Assembly (NCBI RefSeq): GCF_019649055.1
Contig: NW_026570228.1
Span: forward strand, 1,054,001 to 1,118,000
Direction of reading: 5' to 3'
Origin: Paramacrobiotus metropolitanus
Lineage: Eukaryota; Tardigrada; Eutardigrada; Parachela; Macrobiotidae
DNA: 64,000 nt
Shown here one piece after another: positions 31,975-44,690 of this stretch (the first letter of the stretch is position 1; every line of letters begins with the position of its first letter). The notes under the pieces were generated by a model, which was not told where the DNA came from, searched no databases, and was given only the letters and a program-made list of their open reading frames with translations. The position numbers and the translations under genes were made by a program.

Positions 31975-34900
31975 ATGAACAATTACGGGATTTTCCTTGT
32001 CATTGTCTCGTTATGTGTTTTTCATAACATTCATGCACAGAATGCAGTGCATGAACGGCCGTTGAAGATTGTCGCTGGTACAGATCCGGTGTTGCTCATA
32101 CACAACGGTACGCATTAACCACCTTCTTTAGAATAATTATTTTATGATTATTATTTTGTTTTCTTATTATTATCATTGTAACATTGTTATTATTGTAGCT
32201 ATAGGCAGGTAACCCATCACAAGCTATAGGATGAAATTTAGCATTTGAAATGAGAACCGGGCTAAAAATACTCGTATAACAGGAAGGTTGGCATGCGGCA
32301 GCGAAAGCAATTAAAGGGTGGTAACATTTTTCGACTCGCTGCGAAAAAATTGTCAGCGTGTTAAAATTTTTGGAGCAGACGTTGGTTACCCAAATTCAAT
32401 TTTTAGCAACAAAGTCCAGGAACAGCGAGTCAGCAAGTGATCTTTCGTTGAATGGAAACTACGTTACAAAATTGTGCGATCGCGAGTGGGGAATGCCAGC
32501 GAGACCCAGCGATGCCAGTTACCAGCCGGTGTTCATGCTAAAGGACGCTGCCTATCGGGAATGGATCAGCATAATCCACAAGCTGGGTGTTGTAGCGGCG
32601 GTTGGCTCCTTTGGAATTCATCAAATGGCTGTGTACGGCAAAGATCTCACACCGGAAAGAATCGAACGAGCACTGAATGCGGCTTGGAAAGTACCCATGC
32701 GTAAGTCTTTAAGGAAAGCGTTCGTTATGCCGATAGAAACCGCCCGGGTACAAATCAACAATCCGGCAAAACCACATAGAACAATAGTAACCGAGTACAT
32801 ATTTCACAACACAATGCTGAAAAGGTGCGCGAGTAAGATTTACGGTGGATGGTTCATTCGTCCGGATGGTTTTGCCGGTTATATAAGTACGTATCGTACG
32901 CATGTATTCTTCTACTGGATTTGTTGGTATAATAAAACTGCAGAAGCATTAAAATCAGCATTGAATCTGTGAATAAATACCTTTGCTGTGCCGTCTATTT
33001 TTCCTTTGTCGTTTATTTGCAGAAGCTGCCGAAGAAACACTTTTGGATTATTTTCTTCGCTCGCAACACTTTAAAGTTCAAGCGTTCGTTATAGAAATCG
33101 ACAATAACCGGTGGTTTACACAAAATGGGTAAATTTGTAGCCTTGTGAGGTTGTAAACACGCTGGAGCTATATAATATTTTCTGAACAGTAAAAGAGAGA
33201 CAGGTTTTTTCGTGTGTTCAGGTTTCGCGTTGCACGTGTGACGTATACGATAGCATTGACATCTACTGAGGAAGAGCTTCCATCCATGCTGTCGCGAATG
33301 TCACCCATTGCAACTGACCAGCTGGCGGAAGCGCTTCATCAAGAGAATATCTCGCTGCACGTCGGATACATCTATCACTCCTGGCTTGTAGTAATGAACA
33401 CCACGTCTACCGTCGCTGAGAAACTGCAAGAACTGCAGGATATCCTGCCCAATACAACTTTCTTGTGCGGCTCCCATTATGGCGATTCTGAAGTGCAAAA
33501 TGCCCATCCTGTGGAGATTGTAGCCGGACCGTCGTTTAACGTGACCTACTATGCAGGCTTGGCCAGATGGATGGGGAATGAAGTGCCGCATGCAGGTTCC
33601 CTGTACGGACACCGCATGTAAGCTACCAAAATACAAGCTCACTTCCATAACGGTGAACTCTTTTAATACACAGTACCCAGGCCGCGTGCAAAATGGACAC
33701 GTATTGTACGTTTAAAGTAAATCGTAGCGCAACGGCCACAGGAGTGGGTTATGGTACAGTAGATGCAGTCGATGAAAACACGCTTTGCCACGTAAACGTG
33801 TCTGGAACCCTTCAACAAATCACAACTGGGTGGCGTGCCGTAATGATACAAGTGGCTCAAGTCACAGGTTCTTCAAATTTTGCTTTTATTATGCTCATCG
33901 GTTTTTGCATGAAGCTCGGCTCCACTCTGTTAGAGGCAAGAATCTCAAATCAGTTGTTTAAACAGCGTTTCGAGGGATCTTCTGGGTGTGCTGGCTAGAG
34001 AATGTTGGAAGGTCACCCAATATTTATGAGTGTGTCTACCGGAATCCGAAAAATACTCTGACTACATCCGCTTTAAAATGCAAGCAGTATATATACAGTG
34101 CCATTTCTTTTCAGCATGACCCGAACGGTTCTACCGTTTCTGATCAAGGTCAATGGAAGCGTGATACCTACTTCACACGAGGGAACCCTGCGATATCGCA
34201 CTCAGCTGCCAATCCTCGCGGAATACGGTTACGAGCTGGAGAAATGTGACTCACCGTTCCAGTTTAAATTGGACAATCCCATCCACTTTCAGGATCTGCT
34301 CGGCTTTGCAAACGGCATAGCGAACAGCCTTCGACAACTCCTAAAGAAGTCCTCAGGCTTCTACATTAGAAGTGCGTGAGCGCCGCGCAATAACAAAAAC
34401 GATCTCGCGGCGTTAGGTCTCACGAGCGGCACCGCTGCGTTTGCTCGGTTGATATCTTGGAGAAGGCTTAGAAATGTGGTACCATTACTCCTGCGAATTA
34501 CTCCTGTAAAATAATATGTTATTTGTAGGTGAGCTGACGACTAATGTCATGTTAGCATACAAACGATTTGTGGGTTGCACTCCGGTCGGTCTTAGTCCGG
34601 ACGGAATGACCATATCGGTGCAGTTTTACGTCGGTCGAGAGAATGAGCGATTGAACGTAAATAAATTTCCGTTGGATCCTAATTTGCCACTCTACAAGCC
34701 TCTTTACAAAGCTTTGTATGGACAACGAATCCAGACCATTGCATTTCGGAACCGAATCGATGATCCGGAGCATTTAATGGAGAACCCTCTGCCCCCACTG
34801 ATGGCCTTACCTCCAATTTCCGACCGGTATAATTTAGACCTGATCATTGACGACAGCAGGGACGAGGCCGTAGTGCTTGGTTCAACGGTAAACCGAGATG

Positions 34901-35357
34901 AAACAAACCTTTCAACAAAAGCAAACAAATTCCAAAGTTATTGTTAGGCTTAACGCTTGGTTTTTCTTGCAGTTTCTCGGGCAAGTCGTAGGGTTGTTTG
35001 TCGCGGGCTTCAACGAGGCAAACCCTCTCCAGCTGAACGACAACCAGTTGAATATCACCCTGACCGGATACGCCAGCAACTTTACTAGCCGCGATCTGTA
35101 TGACTACGGCCAACAATGTAATTTCCAGCTGATATACGACCCTTAAACAATGTTTGTTGAACAGGGAGAATGTGCTCAGCTTCCGGTTTGCCGTACGGAA
35201 GGTAGGAACGGATAGCCAGCTCAATCTGTGGAAGTCCCCAAGATATGACGTACTCCGGAGTATCATTAAAAAGTTCAAGTACTCGTGGCGTTTGGCGTCC
35301 GCTAGTGACTCCGACGATGGAGATAGCGTTGTGCTGGCTACGGTATTTAATAACTAA
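31975..35357 (+). CDS. Secreted-protein family gene B
   Basis: Exons: 31975-32107, 32407-32700, 33023-33128, 33222-33617, 34115-34371, 34529-34887 and 34973 to 35357. Exon 1 encodes a signal peptide (MNNYGIFLVIVSLCVFHNIH, then AQ). Exon 2 has YQPVFMLKDAAYREW and IHQMAVYGKDL; exon 4 SMLSRMSPIATDQLAEALHQ and LHVGYIYHSWLV; exon 5 VLPFLIKVNGSVIPT; exon 6 CTPVGLSPDGMTISVQFYV and NLPLYKPLYKALYG; exon 7 FNEANPLQLNDNQLNITLTG; the end has YDVLRSIIKKFKYSW. All six intron phases hold. Near 35115-35165 the frame changes, either a very short intron or one frameshift. About 640 residues, exported, no recognised domain. The best preserved member here. Confidence 0.8.
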
Positions 35358-37832
35358 GGATCTCCCTTATTACGGGCTATGTCCTTGTTTGTTTGACTAT
35401 TTCGGGTCTTTAGTTACTCAACTGATAAAAATCGTACGCCTCGGCAGTCGTAAAAATTCCAAAAAAATGCTCTGTCAGGCTGTCTGCCTATCGTCTGATT
35501 GTACGGAAGGTCAGAAATTCACTTCCGCCAGTTTTGGTAAAAACATTGCAAATACAATATACGGTACAGCAAGACATAAACATATGGCAAGACAAAAATA
35601 AGAGAACATTTTGCGTTTGACATTTACACATAAATGTGCCCATCACAAGTATGGATCAAAGATTCATACAAGAAATCAAAAACCTACGTAATAAAATTTG
35701 TAAGCCACTAGTCGCAAAATTAACGTAATCTGAACTGCTAAAAGCAGTTCATCTTGTAAGAGACCGCCGGTTTAGCATAATTTTGTAATCTGCACATTCA
35801 ACCCGTACGTGTAAAAGTCAAATGCAAAGTAATGCCTAACTAAAACAACTCGTCTCGAAAAGTGTGAACTCAGACAAATTTGGATGCGTCGATAATAAGT
35901 TGTGCAGAATTTACACACAAATACTGAATTACACAGTACCTGTGTCAGTTGTGTCGTGCAATAGAAATAAATATGTTGTTTGTTGTTTGCACTTCCCAGA
36001 CCACGACACAATCGGGAATAGAGCTACTCTTATCTCAACTTCTAATGTATTTCATGGAACGAAAGTTAAAGATGATGTACAAGTCTTTGATGATGTGCGA
36101 AGATGAAGAAGACTGGAACCCGGAACCCTGCTGCAAGCACGAAAGGAAAACACAAGAGATGCGAGGAAGTTATACGTTACCTGTCCGACGCTAGATGGTA
36201 GCCGAAGCGTATCAGAAATACATCAACCTGGCGCTACAGGGTATGAAGATCGAAGGGACCGAAAGGTCAAAGGATGCAAGTGGGATCTAGTGGGAAACCT
36301 ATTATGTCACGAGACTATCCGAAGATGATAATGCACGTCGACGAGATAGAGGGATGAGCCCTGACACCAGGTGGAAGGTCACCCAGAGGTCAGTTAGAAC
36401 AGCCTCACTTGGAAAGAGAAGACGAGAGCAAAAGCCTGAAGTAAATCAGATCGAGTACAAGCCTCTACTTTTGTTGGGATTACAACTCTTGACATTTCTG
36501 TGGGCGACACTCGCAGGCGCTGGCTCTACGTACGCGCAGGTACGGATCTGAGAACAATAGAGATCTAAACGTTAACCAATGAGCTACGACTACGTACATG
36601 TGAACTAATCTAAAGAGAGCATCTAGAAAGCATTCACACACGTGGACCAATAAGAACAAAGGGTCAGCTAGTACATTAGAACAATAGGGTGAGCTACGTC
36701 ACTGAGTCGCGGTCACGTCGAAATGTCAAGTCGCGGTCAAAGTTCTCTGCCGGAGATTTCTCTCGGACTCGGGGTCATGACTCGAGAAGGAGCTGTAGTA
36801 AGGAGTAAGCCTAAGCCTTGGGGTAGAAGTAGTAAAGTAGTACCGATGTGTACTAAGGGACGCCAGTACAGTACATGTCAGTTCACCGACTCAGTTGTGT
36901 CATTATTTGTGTGTAAATTTCAATTGCAATTACATTACATTACGATTTCAATTTCAATTACATTTCTGTGTTTTTATTTCGACAAAAGCCAGTTTACATA
37001 ACAAAATGCCTGCGCCGATCTACACTAATAAAAATGGTCGAATTTAAACATTAAAAAAACATCCAAAATCGTTAGAGCCACTCGTGGCCTTCGGACGTGC
37101 AGGCAATGTACCAAAAACAGCTGCTGCGTTTCCACGGACTACAGCTAGACTTAATCGTTGTCTCAAAAAAGCGGTAGACCGAGGTTCTCCGGTAATTCCA
37201 CGGATCTTTCTGCCGACGAAACGGACCAGCTCAACAAAAGGCGCTCCGAAAGTTCCGAAAGTCTCGACTGCCAGTGGATAAAACAGATATCCCTAATCTT
37301 GTGTGGATTTCAATTACTCGTACGTTACTTGTGTGGATTTCAATTTGGTGTTAAGACCCAGAGCCGGGTGGTGGTATCAACACCATTTGGCCCAGTTCGT
37401 TGCAGTCTATTTGCGCGTCGGAATTAACAGCAATTAGGAAAGCCAGCAACAATTAGCGATAAGATATGCCTATCATTTCAAAGTACTCAGATTTGGAAGA
37501 CCGATAACAATGTACAATACTATCTCCAAAGCATTTCTACAAGCTCACTCACTGTACATGTTTATACATCGTTTAAAATTGTATGAGCTATCGAATATGC
37601 CTAGTTTATACCGTTTCTAGTGCCAAGCTGGATGCAGCACTGTCGACAAACTGGCGCATGCCTAAGCCATCTAACTGATAGATATCAAACAACATAACCG
37701 AACTAACAAGTTCCCTTCCTGCACCATATCTACTTAGTCGTCAATGTTTTTAATTTTCACGGAAATATAGGTAGCTTAACTTTGAACAACACGACGGAAC
37801 TTATTGTTGTTTTGCTCTCAGTTTATCTCATA
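35358..37832. other. 2.5-kb stretch without a recognised gene
   Basis: Only short frames. A small inverted repeat (GAACTGCTAAAAGCAGTTC) lies at about 35738. The stretch 36720-37400 has repeat-like features: AAGTCGCGGTCA twice near 36728, and CTTGTGTGGATTTCAATT at about 37300 and 37329. On the minus strand near 36595-36530 a tRNA-like A box (TAGCTCATTGGTTAACG) is followed by a poor B box. Old repeats are likely, but I cannot classify them. Confidence 0.35.
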
Positions 37833-39483
37833 ATGTCACAGCATGGAACCTCTGCAATCTGGGGATGGCAAGGAGCCTTAACCGGGATAAACAACCGCCT
37901 AATGCATGCCTTGACTTCGGGTGTACTGAGTGACGTTGAATTTGCAGTCGGTCACGATCATGGTCAACCGAAGACCTTTCGAGCGCACAAGTTAGTCCGA
38001 TTTTCCAAACCGCCTAGCGCGATGAATCTACTAAGACTCAGAGCAGCTAAGTGTTCAGTTTTACGAAATTTTGCAGGCTACTGCTAAGCCTCAGCAGTGA
38101 GGTATTCGATACCATGTTTAACGGAAGTATACCGGAAACTGATAATGGCGTGGTTAAAATCCCTGAAATAGCATCCGAGGCTTTCGGTAACATGCTCAAG
38201 TGATTTCGCCTTATGTTTGTACAATATCTGTGTTTCGATAATCGCATTATATTATTGGACTGCAATAATATAATGCGATTAATGAATTGCTAAGTAGGTA
38301 TACGAAGCCGTTCACTACAGCAAACCTTTTCAAATAACGAAGCAATTATACGAAATCGCAAAACACTCTGAGCAGTTTAAGATACAATAATGTACTTCCA
38401 GAAAAACTGATGAGCTGATGGTGCTCAAAATTTTCGCATTCTGGATAGTACGCGTATGCAATGCATTTCTTACAGTTATCTGTATACTGACCAAATGGCT
38501 GATCTCCGATGGGATAATGCCTTTCAAACGCTCTACTGCGCAAAGAAATACGGCATTCCATCGTTGCTGGATCTTTGTTCGGACTGCATCATTAACAGTC
38601 TCACGGTCGACAATTGTCTCGCAAATTTCGAAGACGTTAGTTCTGGCGAACGCGTTTTGCAATCAGCGGAACAATTTATACATTTCTATCATTTTGTGAG
38701 CGTTTAACTTACACTCTACACAGGCGCTGCATCTTGGTGCCGAAAAAGTTCAATCCAAATGCCTCGAGTTGGTAGACTCATCTAGTCAAGCAGTTTTCCG
38801 TTCGGAAGCGTTCTCCACCATCGAGAAAGATACTCTGGAACAGCTGCTGACGAGAGATACACTTGCGATTGAAGAAAATACAGTCTACAATGCCGTGGAG
38901 AAGTATGCATTACTTGCCGTGTTAACTTGATGAATTAATTACTTCCTTTGACCACAATCCCCCAATAATATTTATTTGCTGCTGTCCTTGTTGTCAGTTT
39001 GTGCTTCTACACAGCGGTCACGTTTCCTCTAGATGGGCGGAGAATGTTTGCATCCGGAACAACTTGGAGTCGACGGCCTCGAATCGACGAGAGGTACTGG
39101 GAGGTGCTTTATTCCTTATTCGTTTTCCGTTGATTACTGACAAAGAAATTGTCGACGGACCAGGAAAGGCACGTATTGTTATGGTTTCAGCTGTTGAGTA
39201 TGTAATGAGTCTATGACGCTTTCCATTAGAATTTACTATCTGGCTGCTTATCTAGACGGGTCTGTTGCTGAAGGAAGAACTGGGCGACATTTACCAATGC
39301 AAACATGCAACAGTGAAGTCGCAGCTGATGTTCTCCTCGTTCCCGCGACGTCCGCTTCCGCTCGTTGGAGCTGTGCGGGTCGGCAACTACGTTAGCGGTC
39401 AATGGGCGAATCACTCACGAGCTTTCGTGCCAAATATGCAATTACATAATCGGACTCGGTATCCACGTGGTCGTTTATTTTGA
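37833..39483 (+). CDS. BTB-BACK domain protein 1
   Basis: Six exons: 37833-37990, 38077-38199, 38476-38635, 38724-38902, 39033-39168 and 39256-39483, giving 327 residues. The BTB/POZ fold starts at LSDVEFAVGHDHGQPKTFRA and continues through LLSLSSEVFDTMFNGSIPE, SEAFGNMLK and YLYTDQMADLRWDNAFQTLY, then CAKKYGIPSLLDLCSD; the BACK region includes VFRSEAFSTIEKDTLEQLL and WAENVCIRN. It resembles the BTBD2/3/6 group without the PHR domain. Such proteins are usually Cullin-3 adaptors (family knowledge). Exons 2-5 have exactly the lengths of BTB2 (123, 160, 179, 136). Intron 5 begins AAG|GCACGT, a GC donor or a decayed one. Confidence 0.85.
38240..38280. repeat. Perfect 18-bp hairpin in intron 2 of BTB1
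   Basis: AATCGCATTATATTATTG, five loop bases, then the exact complement. It lies in an intron about 200 bp longer than the matching 66-bp intron of BTB2, so it arrived with an insertion there. Confidence 0.8.
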
Positions 39484-40261
39484 TACAAGGCTTTTAATGT
39501 TCAAGCACCCTGTACAGTGATGAGTGAGTGGGAAGTGGAAATCACATAATTATGCAAATGTATCATGCATGCAGTGCTTAAACAGATTCCGCTTTAATTT
39601 TATTAGTGCGTTCTACTGGTTTTTAATTTTCCAGAACTCTCCTCAGCAGTAGCGATGCTTCTTGAACCATCTTCCCAAGGGAGGAAAATGCATTCTTTCA
39701 CCTTTTTTGCTTTTCGCTATTTTATGAGCGCAATAGTGACTACTGTTGGATATTTACTTTCGCGGATGATCATTTATGTCACATATTTTTTGCACTGTTT
39801 TAACTGATTCATCTACTGCTGACTCGTTAAATTTGACCACTACTGCTCCTGAACTGTCAGATTGTTTTCGCTCAAGCAACAGATATTATCTGGTATTCTC
39901 GATTCAAAGTCCTTTTCGGTAATTGTTTACCGAATGCAGCGACCGGTCACAAGTTGCGGCTTTTCCATGGGTGATGCGCATCCGTCGCGGAAATCGGGTT
40001 ATTTCCATATGCGTATACAACTCATGCAAGTGTGCTAAAGCAACCCGCTGTAATTATTTCTGCAGAGCATGTGTTCTTAAAGGTAGTCACGTCACAATCA
40101 ACAGAAAGACTTTGCGAGTATGTTCACAAGGATCCTTTGAAGGTGTTGCAAACATTTTTTGCTCGTAACTTAGTACAAATCGTGGTTCCTACCATAAAGA
40201 GCCACTAAAATCGCTCCAGAAAGGATGTTTTAGTCTGACATTCCACTGTAGCAGATACAGT

Positions 40262-43200
40262 ATGTCGTCGGACTACAAAGTGATGCTCAGCTTTTCCGTT
40301 GCTTTCGTCCTGAGTCTAGTACGCATTACTCACGCACAGGATTCGCCGTACGTTAAGCCGTGGAAGGTGACTATCAACAAAGACCCGGCGCTGCCGGTAT
40401 CTGATAGTACAGGTAAATTGTAATGCTGTTGCATATAGCTGTTAACTGTTATAAATTTTACTCTGTAGAACCTTATCACATTCACTCGCTTTAAGGAAAT
40501 TGACGTTGCAGGGTCACAACCCAAAAACGTTGAATCGATGAGTCCCATGAAGGGGAGCGACAATGTCATTACAAACCTGTGTGACTCCGATGAACCAAGA
40601 ACCGCCACACTCGACGATGTCCGTCATGAACCGGTGTTCATGGTGCCAAGTTACAGATTTAGGGAAACCATGAACTTAATTGAAAAGCTGGGCGTTTTGA
40701 ACGTGGTTGCCTACTACGGCGTTCACGAAATGGCGGTGTACGACGAAGATCTGGCACCGGAAAAACTTGAACGGGCATTGAATGCCGCGTGGGAGAAACC
40801 GATTCGTAAGGCTTTACAAACAAGTTTACAAACATGCTCTCTCAGCCTTTATTTGCAGATACGAGTACATACATGTACATCTGTATATCAGTGCATTTCC
40901 GAAGAAAATGACTTTAGGTTAAGGAGTACCTGTTAGAGGTGTGGTAGGTGATTTCCTTATACACTAAGGAATTCGAAAGCAGCTCTGCACTTTGTAAATT
41001 AAAGGAGCTCTTGGAAAGAATGGTAGCCTTCGAAAATGCGCATTTATGCCAAAAAAATTTTCCGCGCATTTTTTACCTAAGTTTACCGGTCATCCTGTGC
41101 GACAGTCGTGTATTTATTAAAGTTCCTATAATCTAGCGAAATCTTTTGTTTCGCTTTTATCACAAAAGTTCACTTTCAGTTTTTTAATCTAACAATACAT
41201 TTGACCATAACTATTGTTGTGATTTTGCTTATCAGACTGCTGTCATCCGCCATGAAGCAACATGATCTTACACTGGCTTTTGCAAAATGACATTATACAC
41301 CAACCATTTGCATACACGTACAGTATAAAACGACCATTTGCTTGAATGAGACGAAGTGCACATTTGTATCTCTAATTGTAAAGTAGTTTGGCTGTAGCCG
41401 TAAGAATTATGAAGGGAAATAAAAGATCACCATGAATTCGATCTCTTTCAGTTTACAGAGGCTGCTCAAATGGCGCTTCAAGATTTTTTATTTCCTTCGA
41501 AGCATTTCAAGATCCATGCATCGATAATAGATGCAAAGGAAAATGAATGGTTTTCCATAAAGGGGTACAATTTTAACTCATCAACTCTTCAGTCTGCTCA
41601 TTTATTTGTAAAAGCAGTAGCCTATAGGCCCTATACCGCGTGATTCATGTCCGCAGGGATCAGGTTGGTTTGTATGTGTACGCCATAGTGCTATCAACAT
41701 CTAAGGAATCAGTTCCTACCAGGCTGCAGCGAATGGTCCCGATCAGCGCCGACCGTCTGGCAGCTGCCCTCCGCCACGAGAATATCACGCTGCATGTCGG
41801 GCCAATCTATCACGCTTGGCTGATTGATATGGGCAATACGTCCAGTGCAATGGAAAAACTGGAGGAGATAAAGAACCTGACGGACAACGACCTGGATTTC
41901 TCGTGCTACAATTCTCAACAAGCCTCACTTATTACTTTGTCCGCTATGCAGAAATCTCAAGTTTTAAAGATTTTACCCGGCCGGCCCTTCAACAGGGCTT
42001 ACTATACGTATGTAGAGAGGCCATGGTCACGAAACGAAGAACCGGGTTTCATTACCTTGTATGGCGAACGGATGTGAGTCAGCTGCGCGCACGATACTTC
42101 GACGGGCTTCGCGTTCGGAAGATTTGGCTGTACTGGTCTGCGAACCGGATACACAGCTGTACATGAGCGATATCTCAATCAGCCGTGCAGTCGGGCATTT
42201 GACAGATCGCTGAATGAGATGGCCACTCACTCGCTGCACCTGTGTACAGCCGAGTGCCCGGTTACCAAACCAGATTGTCTGAACGCAAAGCCTGTCGAAG
42301 CGTACCTTTCCTTGCATTTCTAATGCGGCTTTTTGCAGCTCGATGCGAAGGATCCTTCCGGTTCTCTTTAAAGTAAACGGGAGCGTACTCCCTTCCTGGT
42401 ACCACCACATCATGGCCCTGCCGCTCGTCCGGGAGCCGCAGCGGTATTTAGCGTATAAGATGGGGAGCAGTGACGCGTCGTTTCAGATTAGACTGGAGTC
42501 TGGACACTCCAGTCCACTTTCAGGATCTTGTCCGCACAACTGATGCTATAGCCACGATTGCTCGGTCGCTCCTGAAGAAATCCTCGGGCTTCCTTTTGGG
42601 GGGTAAGTTGATTAGGAAACAGCCAACGGCGCAATGACGTTAATTTAAGCTACGGTATGAAACATTTGACCAGTTAGCTGAAACGCAGCAGGATTGCTAT
42701 GCATGAAGATTGTTATCAATTTTACGAGCTATGTATCATACGGTAAGGCTTGGTGCCGCTTTTGTGCCAGGACAACTTCAGCCTCTTACTCCACGTACTT
42801 CATACCGTAACCTCGTTTTCAGATGAGCTGGCGAAGCTGCCATATCCTTTACATGAAGGGAAGAGAACAGGAAAAGGATATCATCCGTTCATTGGATGTT
42901 TGCCGGTTAGCTTAAGTGAGGATGGAATGACTATATCGATGCAGCTGTTCACCGACAGCGAAGACAACCAGCTAGTATTTGAACAAAAGCTATCAACGTG
43001 GTCATTAAATCCCAATTTACCACTTTACAAGCCACTGTACAAAGCGTTGTACGGGAAACTGATCCAAGAAACACCCACACCGTATCCGATCCGAATACGC
43101 GATCTAGACCATAAAGATGCAAATCCACTTCCCGCACAGCACACACTGCCTACATTTTCGAAGCGTTACACACTGGATATTATCATCAACAAAGGTGGCG

Positions 43201-43720
43201 ACGACGAGGAGACTGATTCGTCAATTCTACGGTATCGAGATTGTGCACCTTGCCATAGCCACGCTTGGCATGACTGTGTCATCCGCTTAATTTTAAGCTG
43301 TTGTTGCTTTGATTGCAGATTCTAGCTGAAGTTCTGGAGGTGGTTCTTGCGGCATTTAACGAGGCGAATCCGTTGCAGTTCAACAACAACTGGCTGAATA
43401 TCACTCTGACGGGATATGACGGTGGCACATTCACTACTCGCCATTTGTACGGCACACTAATTCACTTACCGGCGCCTATAATAGAGCAATTCTTCGCTAA
43501 CGACAAGTTTACGCTACCTATGTTTTGCAGACTAAGGATATTCAGTTTCCGGTTTTCCATTGTCGCGTTGGGCATGGAGAGCCCCTGGAATTTGTGGAAA
43601 TCCCCGTCCGACAACGTAATCAGAGCTATTATTAAAAAATTCCAGTATTCCTGGCGCCTAGCATCGACCAGCGATACCGGCAACCGTGAAAGCTCTGTTC
43701 CCCTCTATACGATCGGCTAG
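40262..43720 (+). pseudogene. Secreted-protein family gene C, frameshifted
   Basis: Exons: 40262-40412, 40512-40805, 41459-41564, 41657-42073, 42339-42602, 42823-43231 and 43319-43720. The signal peptide is MLSFSVAFVLSLVRITHAQ. Exons 2 and 3 equal those of gene B in length (294 and 106 nt). Exon 5 is 264 nt against 257 in B, because a 7-bp insertion (a repeat of CTGGA/GTCTGGA near 42495) shifts the frame; exon 6 is also off by one near 43215, otherwise a stop would follow at the exon 7 junction. Conserved blocks include DGMTISMQLFTDSED, NLPLYKPLYKALYGKLIQE and FNEANPLQFNNNWLNITLTG. Probably a recent pseudogene, unless the assembly has errors at these two points. Confidence 0.8.
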
Positions 43721-44690
43721 CCGGTATTTTCTAACCGTTTTACTGCTTAGACAATTGTGGTGTGCTCGGCTTTAGTTACATACTTTATACCTTGACAAAG
43801 CGACTTCCCGATTCGTGTGAATCCAAATTCCTGGAAATGTCTTATCAGCGCGCAATCAATTTTTTTAGGCCTGTTATTACCTACTGCGCTTTAACAATTC
43901 CACAGAAAATAGTTTGTTTTTTTTATCCAACTTGCATTTATGAGGTTCTCATTGCAGATAACCTTCACAGTATCATCACTTTAAGGTTAAGAGATGTTTG
44001 GTAACTTTGTGAACGGGATGGCTCTGTCAGTTTCCCATTGTCCAAAACCATGTTTTTTGATACAAGATTTCGAGGTTATTTCGAGTGAGTTGCCGTCCGT
44101 CATACTGTAAAAAAGATTTCATGCTCTTTATGTGGTTGTCTCGCAACCAATGGATTTCACTAACGACAGTGCGAGGTCAAGTTCCAAGGACGACTATTTA
44201 AAAACAACCCACTATTTGTTCCGGGCTTCTTAAGCGAAGTGAAGCGCTGTCTTTAACAGAGACGAGTAACAAGAACAAATGATGCTGGTTTTCGGCACGT
44301 ATCTGTAGTTTGGCTATATCGTGGTTAAATCAGGGAGTGGTTCCTTTTTCCCACGATTTCTGTTGAAAATCTTTTTGAAAACTTAAAAACCTAACTACAC
44401 GTGGGTTTTAGTTTTATGCATCGACCCCAGCACGATCGTCTCCCTCCATTTTGTTTTCCCGTTTTCCAGTTTCCACCATAGCGTCAACTTATCGCAACCA
44501 AGATAAAAATGTCTACTCCTTTCGCTTGTACTCTGTATGCATCCTAATGGTACTGTTGCTGACTGTTCTGGCTAATGTTGTCGATTGTGATTACACGTTT
44601 CAGTTTTTTCTATTATTTCGTTATTGGGCTTCTGTGTCTGTAGCCTAGAGGGACAACTGCTCCGTGCAAAGGACAATAAACATTAGGTCG
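43721..44690. other. Intergenic region behind gene C
   Basis: No supported gene. A 65-codon frame at 44451-44648 has one hydrophobic segment (CILMVLLLTVLANVV) but no other sign of coding. Confidence 0.35.

Noticed and set aside
36720-37430. Possible solo LTR with a primer-site-like TGGTATCAACACC
   Set aside because: No matching second repeat, no target duplication and no coding remnants could be seen.
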